From: Thermoplasmata archaeon
GTDB taxonomy: Archaea > Thermoplasmatota > Thermoplasmata > Lutacidiplasmatales > UBA184
NCBI GenBank assembly: GCA_030043855.1
Contig: JASHWW010000169.1
Coordinates: 1 to 7,103, forward strand
Length of the DNA: 7,103 nucleotides
Direction: 5' to 3'
A program made the translations under genes and the position numbers. The first letter of the stretch is position 1. Each line of letters begins with the position of its first letter. Of the stretch, positions 1 through 5,517 are shown one piece after another. The notes below the pieces were generated by a model. That model was not told the DNA's origin. It worked only from the letters and a program-made list of their open reading frames with translations, and ran no database searches.

Positions 1-468
1 CCGGTCGGCGCGCCGCCCGCCGTCGCGCTCGCCCCCGGTCGTACCGTGCTCGTGAAGGAGCCGCGACCGGCGCGGGCCCTCGAACTCCTCGCGGCCCACC
101 AGGCCGCCTTCCCGCGCGTCGCCCTCGTGTCGATGCATCCCCCGGAGATCCCGGAGCTGACCGGCGAGCGTCGCGTGGTGCTGCCGCCCCGGACCGCGAC
201 CGGGGGCCACGTCACCCCGGGGGAGCTGAGCGGGCAGCTGAAGGCGCCGACCGAGGCGCCCGGCGGTGCCCTCGTCTACGTCGACGCGCTCGAGTACTTC
301 GCGACCGAGGACGGTCCGGACCTCACGTTCCGGTTCGTCACGTGGCTCGTCGAACTCGCCCCCCGGACCGGTTCGGCGCTGCTGGTGTCGCTCGACCCGC
401 GGACGCTCGAACTGCGCGACGCGAGCCGGCTCGAGCGGCTGTTCGGCCAGGTCGTCGCCGCGGGGTGA
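1..468 (+). CDS. DUF835 domain protein, C-terminal part (5' end outside window)
   Basis: The reading frame is open from base 1 and ends at TGA 466-468, so 155 residues are visible and the start lies upstream. The pattern fits the archaeal DUF835 domain: a segment VLVKEPRP near the beginning, a middle stretch with a VTPGELSGQL helix, the hydrophobic strand ALVYVDALEYFAT (the family's 'VVLLDGIEYLI' block), then FRFVTWLVELAPRTGSALLVSLDPRTL and a final helix rich in Leu and Arg. The domain's biochemical role is unknown; in archaea it often ends larger proteins carrying sensor, response-regulator or membrane modules, and which of these lies upstream cannot be seen. A 74-bp spacer with its own promoter-like element separates it from the glycosyltransferase, so the two need not be co-transcribed. 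The family call is from memory of the domain pattern, not a search. Confidence 0.75.
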   Translation, partial: PVGAPPAVALAPGRTVLVKEPRPARALELLAAHQAAFPRVALVSMHPPEIPELTGERRVVLPPRTATGGHVTPGELSGQLKAPTEAPGGALVYVDALEYFATEDGPDLTFRFVTWLVELAPRTGSALLVSLDPRTLELRDASRLERLFGQVVAAG

Positions 469-498
469 GGCCGCCGGCCTTCGGGCGACCGCTCGACC

Positions 499-510
499 CA
501 TAAGGATACA
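499..510 (+). promoter_or_regulatory. TATA-like promoter element for the glycosyltransferase gene
   Basis: CATAAGGATACA is the only AT-rich island in the 74-bp spacer. Its AAGGATA core (502-508) lies 34 nt before the ATG at 543. With the archaeal TATA-to-start distance of about 25 nt, this predicts a leader of only about 10-15 nt. No well-spaced Shine-Dalgarno sequence is visible, which fits a short leader. The same heptamer precedes the gene at 3549. Confidence 0.5.
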
Positions 511-542
511 ACCCCGTCCGGGGGAGACCGGGGGCGGCGGAG

Positions 543-1757
543 ATGCGGATCGCGTTCTTCACCGACTCCTACGAACCGATGCGGGACGGCGTCGCCACCG
601 TCACGAGCGGCCTCGCCCGGACGCTCACCCGCCTCGGCCACTCCGTCGACGTCTACGCGCCGCACGTCGCGGTCGGGGCCCGGTCCGAGGGCGCCACCGT
701 CGACGGCGTCCGGGTGCACCGGCTGCGGACCGTCCCGGTCCCGCTCTACGGGGAGTATCGCTGGCCCGTCTTCCCGTTCGCGCTGTTCCGGGGAGCGCGT
801 TCGGCGCGCGACGCGGACGTCGTGCACCTGCACACGCCGGGACCGATCGGGAGCATGGGGTTCCTCACGGCCCGACGGTTCCGCCGCCCGCTCGTCGGCA
901 CGTTCCACACGAACATCCGGGCGATGCGCGACGCGGTCCCGCAGAAATTCCTGGTCCCGCTGTTCTTCCGGATCGCGTGGTGGTACAACCTGGGGACGTA
1001 CTGGCGGTGCGACATCGCGACCGCCCCGAGCGAGGCGGCCCGCGAGGAACTGGTCTCGGGGGCGCGCAAGCCGTTCCGGCACCCGGTCGAGGTCGTCCCG
1101 AACGGGATCGACGTGGACCGGTTCCGGCCGGGGATCCGAGTGCCCGACTGGCGGGAGCGGTGCGGGCTCTCGTCCGCGCCGCTCGCGACGTTCCTGGGCC
1201 GGCTGACCGTCGACAAGGGGGTCCACCGGTTCCTCGATGCGCTCGCGACCGCCTCCGAGACGACCGACCTGGTCGGGATCGTCGGCGGCGTCGGTCCCGA
1301 GGAGGCGGCGGTCCGCCGCCGGATCGCCGACGACCCGCGCCTCGTGCGACGGGTCCGGTACGTCGGGCCGGTCGCCGAGGAGGAGAAGCCGGCGCTGCTC
1401 GCCCAGACCGACGTGTTCGTCCTCCCGTCGACGAGCGACACCGCGAGCGTGGCCCTCCTCGAGGCGATGGCGTGCGGCACGACGGTCGTCGCACCGCCGG
1501 CGGGCGGCGCCGCCGAGGTCGTCGCCGACGGCCAGACCGGGATCCGGGCGCCGTCCCTCGACGCGGCCCAGCTCGCGGGGGCCCTCCGGTCGCTGGTGGA
1601 GAACCCGGCCGAACGGCGCGAGGTCGGGAACCGGGCGTCGCACTGGGTCCACGACCACGCGTCGCTCGACACGATGGCCCGTCGCTTTATCTCTCTCTAC
1701 TCGATGGCAGCGGCCCAACGGAGCCTGCGTGACGGCGGTACCGCTCTCGGAGCTTGA
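543..1757 (+). CDS. GT4-family (GT-B fold) glycosyltransferase
   Basis: This 404-residue protein has the length and layout of a family 4 retaining glycosyltransferase, which moves a sugar from a nucleotide-sugar donor to a lipid or glycan acceptor. The N-terminal Rossmann half starts MRIAFFTDSYEP with a glycine-containing loop (EPMRDGVATV, 11-20), then VVHLHTP (93-99) and GTFHTN (119-124). The hinge is VVPNGIDVDRFRP (184-196). The C-terminal donor-binding half has LGRLTVDKG (218-226), with R220 and K225 as the expected phosphate contacts, and the ALLEAMACGTTVVA block (304-317). The family E-x7-E pair is D299/E307 here, a conservative change. Closest subtypes by pattern are diacylglycerol- or mannosyl-transferase-like enzymes, but donor and acceptor cannot be read from sequence. 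There is no signal peptide or membrane span, so it is cytoplasmic and probably membrane-associated. Its last 29 bp overlap the next gene. Confidence 0.9.
   Translation: MRIAFFTDSYEPMRDGVATVTSGLARTLTRLGHSVDVYAPHVAVGARSEGATVDGVRVHRLRTVPVPLYGEYRWPVFPFALFRGARSARDADVVHLHTPGPIGSMGFLTARRFRRPLVGTFHTNIRAMRDAVPQKFLVPLFFRIAWWYNLGTYWRCDIATAPSEAAREELVSGARKPFRHPVEVVPNGIDVDRFRPGIRVPDWRERCGLSSAPLATFLGRLTVDKGVHRFLDALATASETTDLVGIVGGVGPEEAAVRRRIADDPRLVRRVRYVGPVAEEEKPALLAQTDVFVLPSTSDTASVALLEAMACGTTVVAPPAGGAAEVVADGQTGIRAPSLDAAQLAGALRSLVENPAERREVGNRASHWVHDHASLDTMARRFISLYSMAAAQRSLRDGGTALGA
1685..1690 (+). promoter_or_regulatory. Possible internal TATA-like element before the winged-helix/zinc-ribbon gene
   Basis: CTTTAT sits in a short AT- and pyrimidine-rich patch inside the end of the glycosyltransferase gene, 38 nt before the GTG at 1729. 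The position would suit a separate promoter with a short leader. It could equally be plain coding sequence for Arg-Phe-Ile-Ser-Leu-Tyr, so support is weak. Confidence 0.3.
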
Positions 1758-2781
1758 CGCCCTCGCCCGCACGCTGGCGGGCGACCGGCACGACGACTAC
1801 TCCTCGCGGCGCCTCGCCCGCGCGTACGAGGAGTACGTCGCGCGCCGCCGGAACGGTCTCGCGTCGGCCACGATGGTCGCCGAAGGGACGGACTATCCCA
1901 CGATCTACACGCTCCTCAGCGAACCTCGCGGGAACCTGGACACGCTCGAGCTCGCGATCGAGGGCGCCCCTCCGCCGGGTCCGGCGTGGGACTACCTCCT
2001 TCCCGTCCAGCGGGTCGGATTCCACGTCGACGGATCCGCCGACCTGTTCCCGCCCGGCGCGACCCCCCCGCGACGCGCGATCGCGCGCGTCCTCCTGCGA
2101 GAGCACTTCCTCCCGCGCAGCCGGGCGGAGGACGAGCGCGGCGCCTCGGGCGGCGCCCGCGTCGGCGCGCCGGAGACGATCGGGTCGCTGGGCGCCGCGC
2201 TCACGTCGGCGCGCACGCAGGGGTTGATCCCGTTCGGGGTCGCCCTCCTGCTGTACCTTCCGGAAGGGCGGGTCCGCTACGAGCTCGACCTCGTCCATTC
2301 GACCCTGCTGCCCGACCCCCGCGCCGGACGGCTCCCGCTCGCCCGCCGCACGGCCCGGTCGTCGCGGGTCAGCTGGGGCGTCGACCAGGCGGTCGGCCGG
2401 GGCGACCTCTCGTTGCTCTCGGCCCGCTGCCTCGAGGTGCTGGTCGAATCGTCCGGCCTCAGCCCGGTCGAACTGGCCCCGGTCTTCGGCGGCGTCCGGG
2501 AGCTCGTCGACTCGGCGTTGCAGGGACTGGTCGCGCGCGGGCTCGCGACGTTCGACCGTCGGACGGGCGTCTACCGGCCGCGGCTCGACGCGTTCCTCCC
2601 GCCGAGCGACGCGACGGCGGAGGCGAACGTCGGTCCCGACCCGGCCCTCCACACGAGCGTCCAGGAGCTGATCGCGGCGGCCGACGCCCGGGCGACCTGC
2701 CCACTCTGCGGCGCGCCGCTCCCCGGCGGTTCGCGCGGGATCCTCTGCGCGGACTGCGCCGCAAAGGTCGCGGCGGCCTGA
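1729..2781 (+). CDS. Uncharacterised protein with winged-helix-like segment and C-terminal zinc ribbon
   Basis: I do not recognise a named family. The GTG at 1729 gives 350 residues and overlaps the glycosyltransferase by 29 bp; the frame is open further upstream, but only over the other gene. The first 130 residues are helical and acidic/basic, with SSRRLARAYEEYVARR at 25-40. A mixed region follows, containing a likely strand pair (GVALLLYLP 170-178, VRYELDLVH 182-190). Residues about 226-290 look like a winged helix: LSLLSARCLEVLVESSGLSP, a second helix ELVDSALQGLVARGLA, then a wing-like TFDRRTGVYRP. The C-terminus has a four-cysteine ribbon, CPLC (324-327) and CADC (340-343). DNA or RNA binding is a reasonable inference, perhaps as a regulator, but is not shown. 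The overlap with the glycosyltransferase suggests coupled expression. It converges on the tRNA gene, 10 bp away. Confidence 0.75.
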   Translation: MTAVPLSELDALARTLAGDRHDDYSSRRLARAYEEYVARRRNGLASATMVAEGTDYPTIYTLLSEPRGNLDTLELAIEGAPPPGPAWDYLLPVQRVGFHVDGSADLFPPGATPPRRAIARVLLREHFLPRSRAEDERGASGGARVGAPETIGSLGAALTSARTQGLIPFGVALLLYLPEGRVRYELDLVHSTLLPDPRAGRLPLARRTARSSRVSWGVDQAVGRGDLSLLSARCLEVLVESSGLSPVELAPVFGGVRELVDSALQGLVARGLATFDRRTGVYRPRLDAFLPPSDATAEANVGPDPALHTSVQELIAAADARATCPLCGAPLPGGSRGILCADCAAKVAAA

Positions 2782-2791
2782 GCGCTCGGGG

Positions 2792-2897
2792 CGGGCCTGT
2801 CGGGAGTCTCCGCACCGGGGGGCGTCCCCCGGGGCCTTTGAACCCGAGTTGGCTGGCTTAGAAGGCCAGTACTTTGTCCAGGCTAAGCTACAGGCCC
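2792..2897 (-). tRNA. tRNA-Arg (anticodon UCU) with a T-loop intron
   Basis: Reading the minus strand from 2897, the acceptor GGGCCTG pairs perfectly with CAGGCCC (2799-2793), and the discriminator is G at 2792. U8 and A9 follow, then D-stem GCUU/AAGU with a 10-nt loop containing GG. The anticodon stem CUGGC/GCCAG is perfect and closes loop CU-UCU-AA, so the anticodon is UCU, reading AGA/AGG. The variable loop is CCAAC, and the T-stem is UCGGG (2847-2843) with CCCGA (2804-2800). The T-loop starts UUCAAA but is interrupted by 31 nt before U at 2805. Removing these gives UUCAAAU and a normal 75-nt tRNA. No CCA is encoded. The gene overlaps the last 15 bp of the DUF99 gene on the same strand. 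A TATA-like CCTTAAGG lies about 27 nt upstream, so it probably has its own promoter. Confidence 0.93.
2806..2836 (-). other. tRNA intron at position 59/60 with bulge-helix-bulge motif
   Basis: The 31-nt insert and its flanks fold as an archaeal splicing motif. The exon helix is the T-stem (UCGGG/CCCGA). The 3' bulge is AC^U (2807-2805). The four-position central helix pairs exon UUCA (2842-2839) with intron GGAG (2811-2808): U-G, U-A, C-G and one A/G mismatch. The 5' bulge is AA^G (2838-2836). The intron helix then runs from G2835-C2812 inward to five G-C pairs (2830-2826 with 2821-2817), with a single C/U mismatch and a four-base loop. Cutting both bulges after their second base predicts the 59/60 junction. 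T-loop consensus alone would also tolerate 56/57, 57/58 or 58/59; the fold selects 59/60. Such motifs are cut by the archaeal tRNA splicing endonuclease. Confidence 0.85.
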
Positions 2898-3515
2898 GCC
2901 GGCCGGACGGGGGTGGCTCCCCTTAAGGGTTCGGTCGGAGCGTCGCGAAGCCCCGCCGGCGGACGCGACGAGGTGGGCGAGCCGGAGCGGTTCCGGCCAC
3001 CGGCCGCGGACGAGGGTCCGGCGGACGAGTTCCGCGGCGGTCCGGGCGTCGCACCCGGCCGCGGCGACCCAGAGGGCGCCGGCGCGGGGGCCGGTCCGTG
3101 CGAGCCGGTGCTGCCGCAGGAGCCGCCATCGGTCGGCCGCCGTCCGCGGGAACCACTTCGCCAGCGCCGACCGGATCCGGGCGAAGTCGGGTCGCTCCCG
3201 CGTGACGGCCACGACCGGAACGCCCACCGCTCGGGCGAGGGCATCCAGGTCGAGGACGTTGAATCCCCCGACCACGGCGCCGTCGAGCAGGAGCGCGCGC
3301 ACGCCCTCGTGCGGCGCCACCCGACGGACGAGCGCCGCGATCCGACGGGTCCCGTCCCGCCCGTCGACGCGGACGGTCGTCGTGCCGATCGCCTCCACGT
3401 ACGTCGGCAGCGAGACGACCACCGCGGCGACCGGTGCGAACCGGTCGTCCCGCGCGAACGCCCCGTCGTCGACGGCGACGAGCCGGGGGTGCGGCTTGCC
3501 GAGCGCGCGACGCAA
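2883..3515 (-). CDS. DUF99 (endonuclease dU-like) family protein
   Basis: The 210-residue product matches the archaeal DUF99 family, related in fold to endonuclease V and implicated in acting on deaminated bases. Visible family marks are the N-terminal RLVAVDDGAF (11-20), VRVDGRDGTRRI (48-59), LLLDGAVVGGFNVLDLDAL (75-93), PVVAVTRERPD (100-110) and the C-terminal RGRWPEPLRLAHLVAS (170-185). The family is usually about 190-200 residues, so it is full length. The start is TTG at 3515-3513: the frame is open much further upstream, but homology begins here and a GGAGGGTG ribosome site stands 8 nt before it. The stop TAG (2885-2883) lies in the D-arm of the downstream tRNA. The gene is divergent from the one at 3549, with only 33 bp between starts. 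The activity assignment rests on family knowledge, and the TTG start is fairly but not fully certain. Confidence 0.85.
   Translation of the reverse strand: MRRALGKPHPRLVAVDDGAFARDDRFAPVAAVVVSLPTYVEAIGTTTVRVDGRDGTRRIAALVRRVAPHEGVRALLLDGAVVGGFNVLDLDALARAVGVPVVAVTRERPDFARIRSALAKWFPRTAADRWRLLRQHRLARTGPRAGALWVAAAGCDARTAAELVRRTLVRGRWPEPLRLAHLVASAGGASRRSDRTLKGSHPRPAGGPVA
2921..2928 (-). promoter_or_regulatory. TATA-like element for the tRNA-Arg gene
   Basis: CCTTAAGG is a palindrome and the only AT island near the tRNA. Its centre is about 27 nt upstream of the tRNA 5' base at 2897, the expected TATA distance for an archaeal gene transcribed from its first base. It lies inside the DUF99 coding region, where it encodes part of Thr-Leu-Lys-Gly. 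Confidence 0.5.
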
Positions 3516-3520
3516 GGATA
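3514..3520 (+). promoter_or_regulatory. TATA-like element for the zinc-ribbon membrane protein gene
   Basis: AAGGATA, within CGCAAGGATAAGAC, stands 28 nt before the ATG at 3549, which predicts a transcript with a leader of only a few nucleotides. The heptamer is identical to that before the gene at 543. It overlaps the TTG start codon of the divergent DUF99 gene. Confidence 0.5.
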
Positions 3521-3523
3521 AGA

Positions 3524-3531
3524 CACCCTCC
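3524..3531 (-). promoter_or_regulatory. Shine-Dalgarno site deciding the TTG start of the DUF99 gene
   Basis: GGAGGGTG on the minus strand closely resembles the archaeal GGAGGTG site and ends 8 nt before TTG 3515. No ATG or GTG is available nearby in frame, so this site is the main argument for the TTG start. Confidence 0.6.
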
Positions 3532-3548
3532 GCGGTAGGACGGGTGCG

Positions 3549-4475
3549 ATGGGGACGCCGACGGTCGAGGTGAAGTGCCCGGCGTGCGGGCAGCCGCTCC
3601 GGGTGGTCCTCGCGTCGGCCCCCCCGACGCAATGGTTCCCGTGCCCCCACTGCCAGCGCCCGGTTCCCGTGGTGGTCCCCCGGGACCCGCCTCCGCTCTA
3701 CAGCTGGGAGGTGATGCCGGGGCTTTACCCCACGCTCCCGCCGCCCCGGATCCCGCGCTGGCGGGCGCGCGGAGCGGCCGCGGCCGCGCTGGTGGTCGTG
3801 ACGGTCGTGGCGGCGGTGTTCGGCGGCTGGCTGGCGTACTACGGGATCGTCGCCGACGGCCCGGGCAGCTACGCCGTGACCGGTACGGTGGACCGCACCT
3901 CCTTCGGCGGAACCGTGCCGGCGACGGGGGCGCTCGTCGTCCTGACGGAGGAGGGCAACCGGACCGTGCGCGCCACCGTCGGGCCGACGGGGAGTTTCGC
4001 GTTCGCCGACGTGCCGAGCGGCGGCATCTCGTTGAACGTCTCGCTCGCCGGCTACGCGCCGGCCACGGTGGACACGTTCGCCTCGCCGGGGTACAACGCC
4101 GGGACGACCGGGATCGCGATCGTCCTCGCGCCGGGTCCGATCGGCAACGGGACGTTCGCGGCGTTCAGTCCGTTCCCGGACCTGGAGACGTTCCTCGCCG
4201 CCGTCGGCGGCGCGACGGTGCTGCTCGGGATCGTCGCCCTCGTCGCCGGGTTCGCCGCGCTGGTCACGGTGCGGGCCGACCGGCCCGCCGTCGGCGTGGT
4301 CGGCGGCGGGGCCGGGGTGGCCGCCCCGCTGGTGCTGCACTTCCTCGCGCTCGATACCGTCTACCCGGTGATCCTCGTGGGCGCCGCGATCGCCGGCGCG
4401 TTCGGAGCGTTCACGCTGGCGCTCCGGGCGGTCGAGATGGCCCAGACCGGGCCGGCCGTCGACCCGGATCCTTAG
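3549..4475 (+). CDS. Membrane protein: N-terminal zinc ribbon, carboxypeptidase-regulatory-like domain, four membrane spans
   Basis: This 308-residue protein has four visible modules. A cytoplasmic zinc ribbon comes first: CPAC (10-13) and CPHC (32-35), followed by a proline-rich linker (about 44-70). Membrane span 1 (about 75-100) follows RWRAR, consistent with positive-inside topology. Residues about 107-193 form a beta-sandwich of the carboxypeptidase-regulatory/PEGA type, with YAVTGTVD, a GPTGSFAFADVPSG turn and LAGYAPATVD; it should face outside. Three more spans lie at about 213-241, 246-268 and 271-293, and the acidic tail ends DPDP. Such zinc-ribbon plus Ig-like membrane proteins are common and uncharacterised in Thermoplasmatota-type genomes. 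A surface sensing or binding role is only a guess. The ATG is supported by the upstream promoter element. The stop overlaps the stop of the convergent OsmC gene. Confidence 0.85.
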   Translation: MGTPTVEVKCPACGQPLRVVLASAPPTQWFPCPHCQRPVPVVVPRDPPPLYSWEVMPGLYPTLPPPRIPRWRARGAAAAALVVVTVVAAVFGGWLAYYGIVADGPGSYAVTGTVDRTSFGGTVPATGALVVLTEEGNRTVRATVGPTGSFAFADVPSGGISLNVSLAGYAPATVDTFASPGYNAGTTGIAIVLAPGPIGNGTFAAFSPFPDLETFLAAVGGATVLLGIVALVAGFAALVTVRADRPAVGVVGGGAGVAAPLVLHFLALDTVYPVILVGAAIAGAFGAFTLALRAVEMAQTGPAVDPDP

Positions 4476-4963
4476 GCGGACGACGAGGGGTCGGGCGCGA
4501 CGCGCTCGATCGTCGGTTCGCAGTGCACCGGGAAGTTGACGGAGTTCGCGACGAAGCACCTCCGATGCGCCTCCTCGTGCAGCTCCCGCGCGCGCTCGGC
4601 GGACCCCGCCGAGATGCCGACCCGGGGCCGGAGGGTGACGGAGGTGAAGCGGCCCGAGCCTCCCCGCTCGAGTTGGAGCGTTCCCTCCGCCTCGTCCGCG
4701 TACTGCCGGACGACGATCCCCGACTCGGAGCAGAGGTGGAGGTACCAGAGCATGTGGCACGAAGCGAGCGCCGCGACCACCAGGTCGTCGGGCGACAGCC
4801 GGTGCGGGTCGCTGCGCGGGCTCAGTCCCGAGGTCAGGGGGACCGGCGGCTTGCCGTCGACCTCGGCGACGTGGTCGCGGGAGTACCCGCGGTACTCCCG
4901 CGTGCCCGACCCCAGGTCCCCGGTCCACCGCACGGTGACCCGGTAGAGATGCGTCGGGGGCAC
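4472..4963 (-). CDS. OsmC-family peroxiredoxin (organic hydroperoxide reductase-like)
   Basis: The 163-residue length and pattern fit the OsmC/Ohr superfamily, thiol peroxidases that reduce organic hydroperoxides in the cytoplasm. The beta-hairpin start (YRVTVRWTGDLGSGT, 7-21) is followed by REYRGYSRDH. The first catalytic cysteine is C69 in AALASCHMLWYLHLC on the long central helix. The second is C136 in RRCFVANSVNFPV, the usual peroxidatic/resolving pair. C78 and C148 are additional. This is the OsmC subgroup typified by SCHMLWYLHL rather than classic Ohr. The GTG at 4963 is chosen because the family begins about here; the ribosome site upstream is weak (GGGAG, 12 nt away), and a second GTG ten codons in is less likely. 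It is the second gene of a pair, 28 bp after the DUF2203 gene. Its reductant is unknown. Confidence 0.9.
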   Translation of the reverse strand: MPPTHLYRVTVRWTGDLGSGTREYRGYSRDHVAEVDGKPPVPLTSGLSPRSDPHRLSPDDLVVAALASCHMLWYLHLCSESGIVVRQYADEAEGTLQLERGGSGRFTSVTLRPRVGISAGSAERARELHEEAHRRCFVANSVNFPVHCEPTIERVAPDPSSSA

Positions 4964-4991
4964 GGGTGCGACCGGCTCCCGACCCGAGCGG

Positions 4992-5486
4992 CTACGCGCC
5001 CGAACGGGGGGCGCGGGGGGTCGCCGTCCGACCCCGGGCGGGGAGCGGACGCCGCCCGCGGAACCCGCCGTCCAGCGTGTGGTAGAAGTCGACCGACGGT
5101 TCGCCGCGCTTCCAGCAGAGGAAGACGACCTCGCCGTGGACGAGACCGTAGAAGTCGACGAGCCCGCTCTCGACCTCTTTCACCTCGATCCCCTCGGCCC
5201 GGAGGCCGGCGACCGACTCCTCGAGACGGCGGGTCAGGTTCTTCCACTCGGCGTCGAGCCGGGCCTTGAGATCGTGGTCCGCGTGGTCCGGAGCGTCGAC
5301 GTCCCGGCCCCAGAAGGCGGTGAGCCGCAGGACCTCCTCGTGGACCTCGCCCAGCCGGACCGCCCACCCCTTCAGCTGCGGGAGGAGGTCGCTGAGCTCC
5401 TCCAACCGCGCGTTCGCCTCCTCCGCGGTCCAGAGCCGCGGCGGTCGGGCGGGGCCGGATGGGTTCGGGGACTGGCTGCCGTCCAC
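4992..5486 (-). CDS. DUF2203 family protein
   Basis: This 164-residue protein matches DUF2203, a small family of unknown function found in bacteria and archaea. It opens with the family's RLWTAEEANARLEELSDLLPQ (17-37), a helical start that probably forms a coiled coil or helical bundle. The C-terminal signature is GIEVKEVESGLVDFYGLVHG (99-118), then VVFLCWKRGEPSVDFYHTLDGGFRGRRPLP, with the usual conserved Cys-Trp and Gly-Glu-Pro. A basic, proline/arginine-rich tail of about 15 residues follows the domain and is atypical. The GTG at 5486 is supported by a strong GGGAGGAGG site 5 nt upstream and a TATA-like TAAATA. It appears to lead a two-gene operon with the OsmC-like peroxidase, which hints at a stress-related setting but does not establish a function. 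Confidence 0.88.
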   Translation of the reverse strand: MDGSQSPNPSGPARPPRLWTAEEANARLEELSDLLPQLKGWAVRLGEVHEEVLRLTAFWGRDVDAPDHADHDLKARLDAEWKNLTRRLEESVAGLRAEGIEVKEVESGLVDFYGLVHGEVVFLCWKRGEPSVDFYHTLDGGFRGRRPLPARGRTATPRAPRSGA

Positions 5487-5491
5487 GGACG

Positions 5492-5500
5492 CCTCCTCCC
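5492..5500 (-). promoter_or_regulatory. Strong Shine-Dalgarno site before the DUF2203 gene
   Basis: GGGAGGAGG on the minus strand ends 5 nt before the GTG at 5486 and decides that start. It is the strongest ribosome site in the window. Confidence 0.7.
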
Positions 5501-5517
5501 GTCGAAGTCACATCCCC

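Noticed and set aside
1237..1728. Upstream extension of the winged-helix gene frame to 1237
   Set aside because: The extra residues are an Arg/Ser/Pro-rich shadow of the glycosyltransferase; a plausible protein begins at the GTG at 1729.
266..1732. Long frames on both strands overlapping the glycosyltransferase (266-1732 plus; 276-1772 minus)
   Set aside because: The products are low-complexity Arg/Pro/Gly sequences without motifs, while the 543-1757 frame carries all GT4 motifs. High GC content leaves few stop codons in the other frames.
2789..2792. Encoded CCA tail on the tRNA
   Set aside because: The bases after the discriminator are CCC, not CCA, so the tail must be added after transcription.
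2792..2897. The tRNA as a decayed pseudogene
   Set aside because: Every stem is intact, all key loop bases (U8, U33, GG in the D-loop, T-loop consensus) are kept, and the insert is exactly framed by a splicing motif with properly placed bulges.
2883..4928. A very long minus-strand open frame (681 codons) across the middle of the window
   Set aside because: Only its last 210 codons match a family (DUF99). The rest is Arg/Pro/Gly-rich and antisense to the well-supported membrane protein, and reads as a GC-driven shadow of that gene and of OsmC.
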